This document shows, piece after piece, positions 7,707-15,165 of a DNA stretch of 24,106 bases; the first letter of the stretch is position 1, and the number at the start of each line of letters is the position of its first letter. The stretch spans positions 1 to 24,106 of the forward strand of contig DATJFQ010000099.1 in NCBI GenBank assembly GCA_035495555.1, written 5' to 3'. Both the position numbers and the translations under genes were made by a program. The notes under the pieces are model-generated. The model worked only from the letters and a program-made list of their open reading frames with translations, was not told the origin of the DNA and did not search any database. This DNA comes from DATJFQ01 sp035495555. Lineage in GTDB: Bacteria > Acidobacteriota > Vicinamibacteria > Vicinamibacterales > 2-12-FULL-66-21.

Positions 7707-10460
7707 CTAACTCACCAGTTGCCTGACCACATAGGGCAGGATGCCGCCGTGGCGGTAGGCGACGAGCTCCTCCGGCGTATCGATCCGAAGGACCGCGATG
7801 ATCTCGGTGACGGTGCCCTCGGCAGAAGACGCACGGACCACAATCGTCGAGCGCGGCGAGGCATCGGCGACGCCGACGATGTCGTACGTCTCCTTCCCGG
7901 TCAGCTTCAACGAGGCGGCGTTCTCACCGTTGCGGAATTGCAGCGGAAGCACGCCCATGTTGACCAGGTTGCTGCGATGGATGCGCTCGAACGTCTCGGC
8001 AAGCACCGCGCGCACCCCCAGCAGCAGAGTGCCCTTCGCGGCCCAGTCGCGCGACGATCCCGACCCGTACTCCTTACCGGCGATCACGATCAGCGGAACC
8101 CCCTGCTCGCGATACGCCACCGATGCGTCGTAGATCGTCGTGACGTCGCCGGACGGGAAGAGCGTGGTCCATCCGCCTTCCGTACCTGGAGCGATCTGAT
8201 TGCGCAGCCGGATGTTCGCGAAGGTGCCCCGCATCATCACTTCGTGGTTACCGCGCCGCGCGCCGTACGAGTTGAACGCGCGGGGCCGCACGCCGTGCTC
8301 GATCAGATACTTCCCCGCCGGGCTGTCTGCCGGAATCGATCCCGCCGGCGAGATGTGGTCGGTCGTGACGCTGTCGCCCAGCAGCGCGAGTACGCGCGCG
8401 CCCGTAATGTCCGACGGCGGTGTCGGCGTCCGCGTCAAGCCCTCGAAGAACGGCGGGTTGCGGATGTACGTCGAGTCTTCCTGCCAGTTGAAGCGATCAC
8501 CATGCGGAATCGGCAGCGATTTCCACCGCTCGTCACCCTCGAACACCTCGGCATACGTCGACCGGAACATCTCCTGCCGTACGGCCCTCAGCATCGTTTC
8601 CTGAATCTCGCGTTCGCTCGGCCAGATGTCGCGCAGCGTCACGGGTTGACCGTCAGCACCCGTACCAATCGGCTCCGTCGTCAGATCGACCTGCATGCGC
8701 CCGGCGAGCGCATACGCCACGACGAGCGGCGGCGACGCCAGGTAGTTCGCGCGCACCTGCGACTGAATGCGTCCTTCGAAGTTGCGGTTGCCGGACAACA
8801 CCGACGCGACGACGAGGTTCTTGTCCCTGACGATCGTGGACACGGGCTCGGGCAGCGGCCCGCTGTTGCCGATGCACGTCGTGCAGCCGTACCCCACGAG
8901 ATTGAAGCCGAGCTCCGCCAGCGGCTCGAGCAGGTCCGCCGCGCGAAGGTACTCCGTCACGACGAGCGATCCGGGGGCGAGGCTCGTCTTCACCCACGGC
9001 TTGGTCGAGAGGCCTTTGCGAATCGCGTTGCGGGCGAGCAGGCCCGCACCGATCATGACGCTGGGATTCGACGTGTTCGTGCAGCTCGTGATCGCCGCAA
9101 CGACGACGGCACCGTGATCCAGCCCCTCCAGGCCTGGTGCCGTTTCCGCAGACGAAGACAACACAGCCGCGGCAGCAGACGGCGTCGCCGATGCGGGCGT
9201 GGTCTCCCCCGGCTTGGGCGTGATGGTCGCCGGCTTCGCCTTGCGTTCCGTCATCATCACGGCGAGCGCCTGCTCGAACTTCTGCTTGGCCTGCGCGAGC
9301 GACACGCGATCCTGCGGCCGCTTCGGCCCCGCAAGGCTCGGCTCGACCGTCGAGAGATCCAGTTCCACGCTCTGCGTATAGACAGGTTCCGGAGAATCCG
9401 CGGTCCGGAAGAGGCCCTGCTCCTTTGCGTAGGTCTCCACGAGCCGCACCCGCGCGTCGTCACGGCTGGTCAGTCGCAGGTAATCCAGCGTCATGTCGTC
9501 GATCGGACAGATCGCAATCGTGGCGCCGTATTCGGGGGACATGTTGCCGAGCGTCGCGCGATCGGCAATCGTCAGGAACTCCAGCCCTGGGCCGAAGAAC
9601 TCCACGAACTTGCCGACGACCCCGAGCTTGCGCAACCGCTCGGTGATCGTGAGCACGAGATCCGTCGCCGTCGCGCCTTCAGGCAGCCGGTTGACGAGCC
9701 GAAAACCGACGACGTCCGGAATCAGCATCGAGATCGGCTGTCCAAGCATCGCGGCCTCCGCCTCGATCCCGCCGACGCCCCAGCCCACCACGCCCAGACC
9801 ATTCACCATCGTCGTATGCGAGTCGGTCCCGACGAGCGTGTCCGGATAGGCGAACCACTCGCCGTTCTGCTGCTCGCTGAAGACCACGCGCGCCAGGTAC
9901 TCGATGTTGATCTGGTGGACGATGCCGGTATCGGGCGGGACGACGCGGAAGTTCTTGAACGCCGTCTGTCCCCACCGGAGGAACGTGTACCGCTCCTTGT
10001 TGCGCGCGAACTCGAGCTCGGCATTCAGCTCGAGCGCGTTGCGCTCTGAAAAGTGATCCACCTGGACCGAGTGATCGATCACGAGCTCGACGGGCTGCAA
10101 CGGGTTGACGCGGGCGGGGTCGCCGCCCAGACGGACAACGCCATCGCGCATCGCGGCAAGATCGACGACCGCCGGCACGCCCGTGAAATCCTGGAGCAGC
10201 ACCCGCGCGGGCATGAAGGCGATTTCCTTCTGCGCAGGCGCGGCGACGTCCCACCGCGCGAGCGCCTCGATGTCGTCCCGGTCGACGCCGCGGCCATCCT
10301 CGTGTCGGAGCAGGTTTTCGAGCAGGATTCTCAGCGAATACGGGAGCTTCGAGACGCCGGCGAAACCGGCCCTCTCGAGCGCCGGAAGGCTGAAGATCTG
10401 ATAGCGCGTGTCGCCGACCGTGATCGGCGTGCGGGTGGCGAACGAATTCTGCGCGGCCAT
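7707..10460 (-). CDS. acnA: Aconitate hydratase A (aconitase)
   Basis: A 917-residue TCA-cycle enzyme interconverting citrate and isocitrate. The [4Fe-4S] ligands sit in SCTNTSNP and GCTTCIGNSG, and the C-terminal swivel domain carries the KEYGSGSSRDWAAKG motif. The start is the ATG at 10460 (MAAQNSFATRTPITVG), with AAGGA about ten bases upstream. The open frame continues upstream, but that part overlaps the neighbouring transporter gene and is not aconitase-like. Residues about 407-446 are an Ala/Ser/Pro/Thr-rich insertion between the N-terminal domains and the iron-sulfur region, making the protein somewhat longer than usual. Its position between an osmolyte transporter and queG is unusual. 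Confidence 0.96.
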   Translation of the reverse strand: MAAQNSFATRTPITVGDTRYQIFSLPALERAGFAGVSKLPYSLRILLENLLRHEDGRGVDRDDIEALARWDVAAPAQKEIAFMPARVLLQDFTGVPAVVDLAAMRDGVVRLGGDPARVNPLQPVELVIDHSVQVDHFSERNALELNAELEFARNKERYTFLRWGQTAFKNFRVVPPDTGIVHQINIEYLARVVFSEQQNGEWFAYPDTLVGTDSHTTMVNGLGVVGWGVGGIEAEAAMLGQPISMLIPDVVGFRLVNRLPEGATATDLVLTITERLRKLGVVGKFVEFFGPGLEFLTIADRATLGNMSPEYGATIAICPIDDMTLDYLRLTSRDDARVRLVETYAKEQGLFRTADSPEPVYTQSVELDLSTVEPSLAGPKRPQDRVSLAQAKQKFEQALAVMMTERKAKPATITPKPGETTPASATPSAAAAVLSSSAETAPGLEGLDHGAVVVAAITSCTNTSNPSVMIGAGLLARNAIRKGLSTKPWVKTSLAPGSLVVTEYLRAADLLEPLAELGFNLVGYGCTTCIGNSGPLPEPVSTIVRDKNLVVASVLSGNRNFEGRIQSQVRANYLASPPLVVAYALAGRMQVDLTTEPIGTGADGQPVTLRDIWPSEREIQETMLRAVRQEMFRSTYAEVFEGDERWKSLPIPHGDRFNWQEDSTYIRNPPFFEGLTRTPTPPSDITGARVLALLGDSVTTDHISPAGSIPADSPAGKYLIEHGVRPRAFNSYGARRGNHEVMMRGTFANIRLRNQIAPGTEGGWTTLFPSGDVTTIYDASVAYREQGVPLIVIAGKEYGSGSSRDWAAKGTLLLGVRAVLAETFERIHRSNLVNMGVLPLQFRNGENAASLKLTGKETYDIVGVADASPRSTIVVRASSAEGTVTEIIAVLRIDTPEELVAYRHGGILPYVVRQLVS

Positions 10461-10467
10461 CCTTCGA

Positions 10468-12000
10468 TCATTCCTTAGTTTGACCATTGCGTTCAAGTTG
10501 CGCGAGAAACTCGCGCGCGACGGCGGCAGAATCCCGATGTTCCGCATCGACGGCCCGGTTCATCCGGCGCATGTCGGCGGCGCTCACGCGGCCCGCCAGC
10601 GAGGCCAGGGCGTCCCGCACCGCCGGATAGCGCAACAGCACCGCGCTTCGCGCGACCGGCACCGCGTCATACGGCGGAAAGTAGTGCCGCGAATCGGCCA
10701 GGACCGCGAGGTCGTACGCCGAAATCAGGCCGTTTGTCGCGTCGCCGGCGATGAGATCGACCTGACGGTCCGCGAGCGCGCGATAGATGAGGGACAGATC
10801 CATCGCCCGCGGGGACTCGGCAAAGCGCAGTCCGTATGTCTCCGACAGCCCCGGATAGCCATCGGCGCGCTGGAGAAACTCGTAGCCGAACCCGGCGCGC
10901 CAGCGCGGCGCGTACGGCCTCGCATCGTCGATCGTGTGCAGTCCCAGCCGGCGCGCGTCCGCGCCGCGGACGAGGATGGCGAACGTGTTGTTGAACCCGA
11001 GCGGGGGCAGCACGGTGAGTCCGCGGGTGGCATATTGCGTCCTCACGCGCTCGAGGACCCGACCCGCGTCCGTTTCCACCGGATTCTTGAAGACGGCCGT
11101 GTCGGCGGTGCCGGTGTATTCCACGTATACGTCGATCGCGCCGGAGGCCAGCGCCCTGTCTGCGATGAACGTGCCGCCCAGATTCAGATGCCGCTCGACG
11201 GCGAGCCCGGTGTCGCGCTCGATGGTCTGCGCCAGCAATTCCCCGAGGACGATCTGTTCCGTGAAGTTCTTGGAGCCCACCCGAATCGTCGCCGTGGACC
11301 GATGTGTGGCGGCCAGCGGCGCGATCATCAGCAACAACAGGGCGAACGTCACCGACAAACGCGGAACCCGGCCGGACGCATACAGGCGTTCGAAGCCGAG
11401 CAGCAGGCCGTCGAGCGTCAACGCGAGGAGCGCCGCCGGAACGGCGCCGGCGAGCACCACCGTCGAATCGACCATTGAGAGGCCGCGGAAGATGTACTCG
11501 CCGAGACCGCCGGCGCCGACAGCCGCCGCGATCGTGGCCGTGCCGACGCCGATCACCGCGGCGACTCGGATGCCGGCGACGATCGATGGCAGCGCGAGCG
11601 GGATCTGCACCCGCCAGAGGAGCTGCCGCGAAGACATCCCCAGGCCGGTTCCGGCCTCGATCAGAACCGGATCGATGCCGCTCACGCCTGCAACGGTCGT
11701 TCGGATGATCGGCAGCAGCGCGTAGAGGATCAGCACGATGATCGCCACGCGCGCACCAAGGCCGCCGACAAAGGGCAGCGGCAGGAGGAACCCGAACATC
11801 GCCAGGCTCGGGATCGTTTGGGCCACGTTGGCGAGCCAGACGATTGGCGCGCCAAGCCGCGGTTTGCGTGCGGCGAGCAGGCCGACCGGAACGCCGATCG
11901 CGATCGCCGCCGCCGTCGAGGCGCCGACGAGCCGAAGGTGCTGAAGCAGCAGCGCGAGCACCTCCGCGCGATGCGAGGCAAGAAATCTGACCAGGCTCAT
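10468..12000 (-). CDS. Osmoprotectant ABC transporter permease fused to substrate-binding domain
   Basis: A 510-residue fusion. Residues about 1-210 form a multi-helix permease with the ABC-coupling segment GIDPVLIEAGTGLGMSSRQLL. After a membrane anchor at about 217-233, residues about 240-500 form a substrate-binding domain starting RVGSKNFTEQIVLGELLAQ, with GAIDVYVEYTGT. Both are hallmarks of the OpuC/OpuB/YehZ group that imports glycine betaine, choline or related quaternary amines. Fusing receptor and permease guarantees equal stoichiometry and tethers the receptor at the membrane. Its ATG overlaps the ATPase stop by four bases. The exact ligand is not readable by eye. Confidence 0.92.
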   Translation of the reverse strand: MSLVRFLASHRAEVLALLLQHLRLVGASTAAAIAIGVPVGLLAARKPRLGAPIVWLANVAQTIPSLAMFGFLLPLPFVGGLGARVAIIVLILYALLPIIRTTVAGVSGIDPVLIEAGTGLGMSSRQLLWRVQIPLALPSIVAGIRVAAVIGVGTATIAAAVGAGGLGEYIFRGLSMVDSTVVLAGAVPAALLALTLDGLLLGFERLYASGRVPRLSVTFALLLLMIAPLAATHRSTATIRVGSKNFTEQIVLGELLAQTIERDTGLAVERHLNLGGTFIADRALASGAIDVYVEYTGTADTAVFKNPVETDAGRVLERVRTQYATRGLTVLPPLGFNNTFAILVRGADARRLGLHTIDDARPYAPRWRAGFGYEFLQRADGYPGLSETYGLRFAESPRAMDLSLIYRALADRQVDLIAGDATNGLISAYDLAVLADSRHYFPPYDAVPVARSAVLLRYPAVRDALASLAGRVSAADMRRMNRAVDAEHRDSAAVAREFLAQLERNGQTKE

Positions 12001-12749
12001 TCAGGGGCGCCGATGATGGCGGTCATTTCGGCGAGCGGCGCCAGGAGCGGCATGACGCGCGGATCGTTCGACCGCGCGAGGTCCCGCGGCGGTGCCATGG
12101 CGGCCAGCCGCCCGTCCGCGAGCACTCCCACCATGTCTGCCAGCGCGAACGCTTCGGCCATGTCATGCGTGACGAGGACAATCGTCTTGCGGAGCCGTCG
12201 TTGAATGTCACGGAACTCGCGATGCAGCTCGGCACGCGTGACGGGATCGAGCGCGCCGAACGGCTCGTCCATCAGGAGCACTGAGGGGTCGGCGGCGAGC
12301 GCGCGGGCGACGCCGACCCGCTGGCGCTGACCGCCCGAGAGCTGCCGCACGCTGCGGCGCGCGAACACTGAAGGCTCGAGGCCGACGAGCTGCAGCATCT
12401 CGTGCGCGCGCACCAGAGACGTCGACGCGCGCCAGTTCAGCAGTGAGGGGACGAGTGCGACGTTCTCTTCCACACTCAGGTGTGGAAACAACCCCACATC
12501 CTGGAGCACGTAACCTATGCCGCGCCGAAGCTCGAGCAGGTTCCACTCCCGCGTGGACCGTCCCTCGACGAGGACGCGTCCCGTCGTCGGCACCAGCAGC
12601 CCGTTCACCAGGCGCAGCATGGTGCTCTTTCCGGAGCCGCTCCGCCCCACCAGCGCGACCAGGGTGCCCCGGGAGATTGTCAGAGAGAGGCTCTCGAGCA
12701 CCCGTCCGGCCGGCGGTCGCGAATAGCTGACCTCTCGGAACTCGATCAT
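11997..12749 (-). CDS. Osmoprotectant ABC transporter ATP-binding protein
   Basis: A 250-residue ABC ATPase. It has Walker A (GRSGSGKST), the signature LSGGQRQRVGVARAL, Walker B with catalytic Glu (LLMDEPFGALD) and the switch His in VTHDMAEAF. It pairs with the permease/receptor fusion, with which it overlaps by four bases, and resembles OpuCA/ProV-type subunits. It lacks the CBS tandem found at the C-terminus of many OpuA/OpuC ATPases, so ionic-strength gating through CBS domains is not expected. The start MIEFREVSYS at 12749 is preferred; the longer open frame upstream reads through the intergenic region and the divergent small gene. It is the first gene of the six-gene minus-strand run. 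Confidence 0.93.
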   Translation of the reverse strand: MIEFREVSYSRPPAGRVLESLSLTISRGTLVALVGRSGSGKSTMLRLVNGLLVPTTGRVLVEGRSTREWNLLELRRGIGYVLQDVGLFPHLSVEENVALVPSLLNWRASTSLVRAHEMLQLVGLEPSVFARRSVRQLSGGQRQRVGVARALAADPSVLLMDEPFGALDPVTRAELHREFRDIQRRLRKTIVLVTHDMAEAFALADMVGVLADGRLAAMAPPRDLARSNDPRVMPLLAPLAEMTAIIGAPE

Positions 12750-12814
12750 GGCCGATGCGTCCGCCACGAGCGCGACTGTATCCCAGCGGTACGGGCTTTG
12801 GAAACAGATGCGGC

Positions 12815-12820
12815 AGGAGG
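12815..12820 (+). promoter_or_regulatory. Strong Shine-Dalgarno sequence AGGAGG
   Basis: A perfect AGGAGG lies four bases before the ATG at 12825. It decides the start of a short gene that would otherwise be doubtful. The 14 bases CAGGAGGCTGCATG recur exactly at the start of the small membrane protein gene at 23136. Confidence 0.8.
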
Positions 12821-12824
12821 CTGC

Positions 12825-13034
12825 ATGGCCGACAAGAACACACCGAATCGTGCATCGAACATGGAACGCGCCGAGGGCGATCGTGACACCGCGCTCACCA
12901 ACGAGCGGACAGACGATCGTACCGACGAAGGCGCGGCGCACCCGGGAATCACGAACCGCTCGGATGACGAGGAATCGAACAACCAGCAGCGCGTGCCGCC
13001 GCGCGGCGACCGGAAGGGAGAGACACACGCATGA
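12825..13034 (+). CDS. Tiny, highly charged, probably disordered protein (first of a pair)
   Basis: A 69-residue protein, MADKNTPNRASN to GDRKGETHA. By my count 27 of 69 residues are Asp, Glu, Lys or Arg and five are Gly. There is no Cys, Trp, Phe or Tyr and almost no Leu, Ile or Val, so a folded core is very unlikely. The perfect AGGAGG upstream argues that it is translated. Its TGA overlaps the ATG of the next gene by four bases, the usual sign of translational coupling. The composition is hydrophilin-like, that is, a desiccation or osmotic-stress type of protein; that is inference from composition and from the nearby osmolyte transporter. I recognise no named family. Confidence 0.65.
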   Translation: MADKNTPNRASNMERAEGDRDTALTNERTDDRTDEGAAHPGITNRSDDEESNNQQRVPPRGDRKGETHA

Positions 13035-13282
13035 CCGACCGCCACGCGACCCACGACCCACGCCGTCAGGAGCAGGCTGTCGAGCGGCGACCTGACCAGC
13101 AGGATCCGACCGCCGTCGATCACACGCGCGAGTCGGACGCGTCGACGATCAACAACGGCGGCCTCGGCGGCGGCCGCCCGTCAGGCGGCGCACGCGTCAC
13201 ACCGGAGCGCGCGCGCGACGAAGGAGACACACGCGACCCGGTGATGCCCGACGATGAGTCGACGCTGAATACACAGATCTGA
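13031..13282 (+). CDS. Tiny, highly charged, Gly-rich, probably disordered protein (second of a pair)
   Basis: An 83-residue protein starting MTDRHATHDPRRQEQ. Residues about 43-55 form a glycine-rich patch (NNGGLGGGRPSGG) followed by a charged, proline-containing tail ending in STLNTQI. I count 28 charged residues and eight Gly, with no Cys or aromatic residue other than His. Its ATG lies inside the stop of the preceding gene (ATGA), so the two form a two-gene unit. No signal peptide or membrane helix is visible; it should be cytoplasmic and unfolded unless bound to a partner. The GATC repeat cluster begins right after its stop. Function unknown. Confidence 0.62.
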   Translation: MTDRHATHDPRRQEQAVERRPDQQDPTAVDHTRESDASTINNGGLGGGRPSGGARVTPERARDEGDTRDPVMPDDESTLNTQI

Positions 13283-13283
13283 C

Positions 13284-13480
13284 GCAAAGATCGCAAGCAA
13301 AGATCAAAAGCAAAGATCAAAAGATCAAAAGATCAAAAGATCCGCGCGCTCACAAGCTCCCAAAGATCGCTCAGACCGCGACGATTCTGATCGTTGCGGT
13401 CTTTAGAAGATGTCGTGGCTTTTGCGACCTGAGATCTTTGCGATCGTTTGATCTTTGCAATCTTTGCGATCTTTGCGATC
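13284..13480. repeat. GATC-rich inverted repeat cluster between converging genes
   Basis: I count 13 GATC sites in about 200 bases. On the left, units of the form GCAAAGATC and AAAAGATC are spaced 13 bases, then 8 bases apart. On the right the units are reversed (GATCTTTGCGATC), 8-9 bases apart. The arm GCAAAGATCAAAAGATC (13310-13326) is complementary to 13442-13458 with one mismatch, so a transcript from either strand could fold into a long hairpin enclosing the smaller one at 13373-13402. The stretch is much richer in A and T than its surroundings and contains no plausible gene. It may end transcription of both converging units. Confidence 0.85.
13373..13402. terminator. Twelve-base-pair hairpin, possible bidirectional terminator
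   Basis: AGACCGCGACGA and TCGTTGCGGTCT pair over 12 positions with one G-T wobble, around the six-base loop TTCTGA. It sits in the middle of the GATC cluster between the converging small-gene pair and beta-barrel gene. Only short T stretches (TTT) flank it, so a classic intrinsic terminator is uncertain, but the position fits. Confidence 0.5.
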
Positions 13481-13486
13481 CTTGCG

Positions 13487-14167
13487 CTAGAAGAGCACGG
13501 CGAACCCTGCGTTCAGCGTTGCGACGGTGGCGCGCTTCGCCGAATCGAGACCCTCGCTCCGGTCCCGCGACGACACCCGGGCGTCGAGCCGCAGGCCTGA
13601 GCGGTGGCGACGGCCGCGGCCGAACCAGTACTTGATGCCGCCGCCCGCGTGCAATTCGGTGCCGTTCTGCACGGCCGCCGCGCCGTCGTCCAACTGCCGC
13701 AGATACGACGCGCCGCCGAGGACGAACGGCCGCAGCGCTCCCCGTCCAAAGTGATAAATCGCGGACCCGCCGATGAGGTAATGCGTGAGCGTCTCTTCGG
13801 CGGTCGTGTCGGCCGCACCTTCGAAGTCGCCCGAGAGGCGGACCGACAGCACTGGACGGCTGAACGCGACGTCTCCCTCGACTTCGACCGCGCGTGAAAG
13901 GTAAACGCCGATCTGCCCTGCGACGCCCACCGTCGGCTTCACGCGCGACTCCGCCTTGAACAGCGTGAGGGGCGTCGAACTGACCGTCGGGTTCGATGTT
14001 TCGGTCGCGCTGGCTGCTCCGCCGTCGCGGCCCGTCGTCCAGGTCGCTGTTGCGCCGATTTCGATGCTGCCGGGACGGGGCAGATTCGAGCTGGTGTACT
14101 GCGCGTGTGCCACAGCGGACGGCCAGACGACTACCGCGAGCAGAGGCAGCACGCGGCGTCCGATCAC
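13487..14167 (-). CDS. Outer-membrane beta-barrel protein
   Basis: A 226-residue protein with a signal peptide cleaved near AHAQ (residue 23). The mature part has alternating polar and hydrophobic stretches typical of beta strands (EIGATATWTTG, GVAGQIGVYLS, IYHFGRGALRPFVLGGASY) and ends in AGFAVLF. A C-terminal Phe is the usual recognition signal for the Bam machinery. It resembles the small OmpA-like/porin-like barrels often found as lone genes, and no specific transport role can be assigned. Its start overlaps the stop of the matrixin-like gene by four bases, making it the last gene of the eight-gene envelope run. Confidence 0.8.
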   Translation of the reverse strand: MIGRRVLPLLAVVVWPSAVAHAQYTSSNLPRPGSIEIGATATWTTGRDGGAASATETSNPTVSSTPLTLFKAESRVKPTVGVAGQIGVYLSRAVEVEGDVAFSRPVLSVRLSGDFEGAADTTAEETLTHYLIGGSAIYHFGRGALRPFVLGGASYLRQLDDGAAAVQNGTELHAGGGIKYWFGRGRRHRSGLRLDARVSSRDRSEGLDSAKRATVATLNAGFAVLF

Positions 14168-15165
14168 TTCGCCACCACTTTCAGTTCGACGCTGCGTGAC
14201 GTGCCGCTCGCCGGCACGATCACCAGCTGCGGATAGAACGCCGGACGGAAATTCGCGTCCACGTGCACGCTCGCGTCGAAGAAGCTGTCCGAATCGGCAT
14301 CGTCGAGCGGTTCGACCCGCACGACGTACGGGCCGGGGTCGAGCGAGGCGATGACGAACGAACCGTCGTCGCTCAACGTGAAGCCGGCGACGAGCTTGCC
14401 CGTGGACGGCGCGTAGGCGATGACGTGTGCCCCGGCGACCCCCGAGCCGTCCTTCGTCACCCGGCCGGAGATGCTGCCGGTACGCCGTCGGATGGCGTCA
14501 TCCGGATAGACATCCGAGATCCCCGCGATGTCGTCGGCGTGGAGCGTGCGCTGGTCGATGCTGCCCGGCGAGAACGCAATCGGGAACATCACCGCTTCGC
14601 TCGCGAGCACGCGGCGGCCGCCTGCGCGGAGTTCCGTCTCCCCGAGCGCGGAATGCCCCAGACCGAGCAGGTGTCCGATCTCGTGGAGCGCGATCGACTG
14701 CACGTCATACCGGCCGCTCTCGCCGGCCGCAGCGGCCGACCAGGGGAAGATCGAATTGAAGAAAATGTCGGCCTCGACGATCTCGCCTGACACCATGTCG
14801 ACCGTGAACGATGTCGATCCGAGCACGCGATCGAGGTCCGGACGGTCGGCGAACCCAAGTACCGTTTCAGAGCGATTCTGCAGCGGCGACGTGCCGGTGA
14901 AGCCTTCGAACTCCGCGCCAAGGTTGACGTCCGGCGCGGCGCCCCACGTGGCGAACGCGGTCGAAACGGCCTGCTGCAACTGCGGCGCCGTCACGCCCGG
15001 GACGTCCTGGTTGGTGATGAAATAGCGGATTGGCAGCGCGTTCCACTTGAGCGAAATGACGCTCGATCCGATGCGCGTCCCAAGTTTCAGGTAGGCGCCC
15101 GCGTCGGGCGCCCAGAGGGCGAAGGCCGCCACAACGGCGGCGGCCGGGAGGAGCCTCGTCCTCAT
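14164..15165 (-). CDS. Secreted matrixin-like zinc metalloprotease with carboxypeptidase-regulatory-like domain
   Basis: A 333-residue protein with an N-terminal signal peptide. The metzincin zinc motif HEIGHLLGLGH gives ligands H161, H165 and H171, with catalytic Glu162; a Met-turn candidate is M193 (EAVMFP). The preceding fold (ITNQDVPGVTAPQLQQAV to FATW) matches the matrixin catalytic domain. Residues about 235-333 form a beta-sandwich of the carboxypeptidase regulatory type (GSISGRVTKDGSGVAGA and DPGPYVVRVEPL), likely a binding or surface-attachment module. No cysteine-switch propeptide is seen. It overlaps both neighbours by four bases, suggesting that the upstream secreted protein and the downstream barrel act with it. 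Confidence 0.9.
   Translation of the reverse strand: MRTRLLPAAAVVAAFALWAPDAGAYLKLGTRIGSSVISLKWNALPIRYFITNQDVPGVTAPQLQQAVSTAFATWGAAPDVNLGAEFEGFTGTSPLQNRSETVLGFADRPDLDRVLGSTSFTVDMVSGEIVEADIFFNSIFPWSAAAAGESGRYDVQSIALHEIGHLLGLGHSALGETELRAGGRRVLASEAVMFPIAFSPGSIDQRTLHADDIAGISDVYPDDAIRRRTGSISGRVTKDGSGVAGAHVIAYAPSTGKLVAGFTLSDDGSFVIASLDPGPYVVRVEPLDDADSDSFFDASVHVDANFRPAFYPQLVIVPASGTSRSVELKVVAK

Noticed and set aside
7719..10049. 776-codon plus-strand frame opposite aconitase
   Set aside because: It lies entirely antisense to a clear aconitase and has arginine-rich shadow composition without recognisable domains.
13424..13446. TGGC and TTGC in the GATC cluster as a sigma-54 promoter
   Set aside because: The elements are far too close together and lie between converging gene ends.
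13284..13480. CRISPR array
   Set aside because: Units are 8-13 bases with no unique spacers and the two arms are inverted; no cas genes are present.
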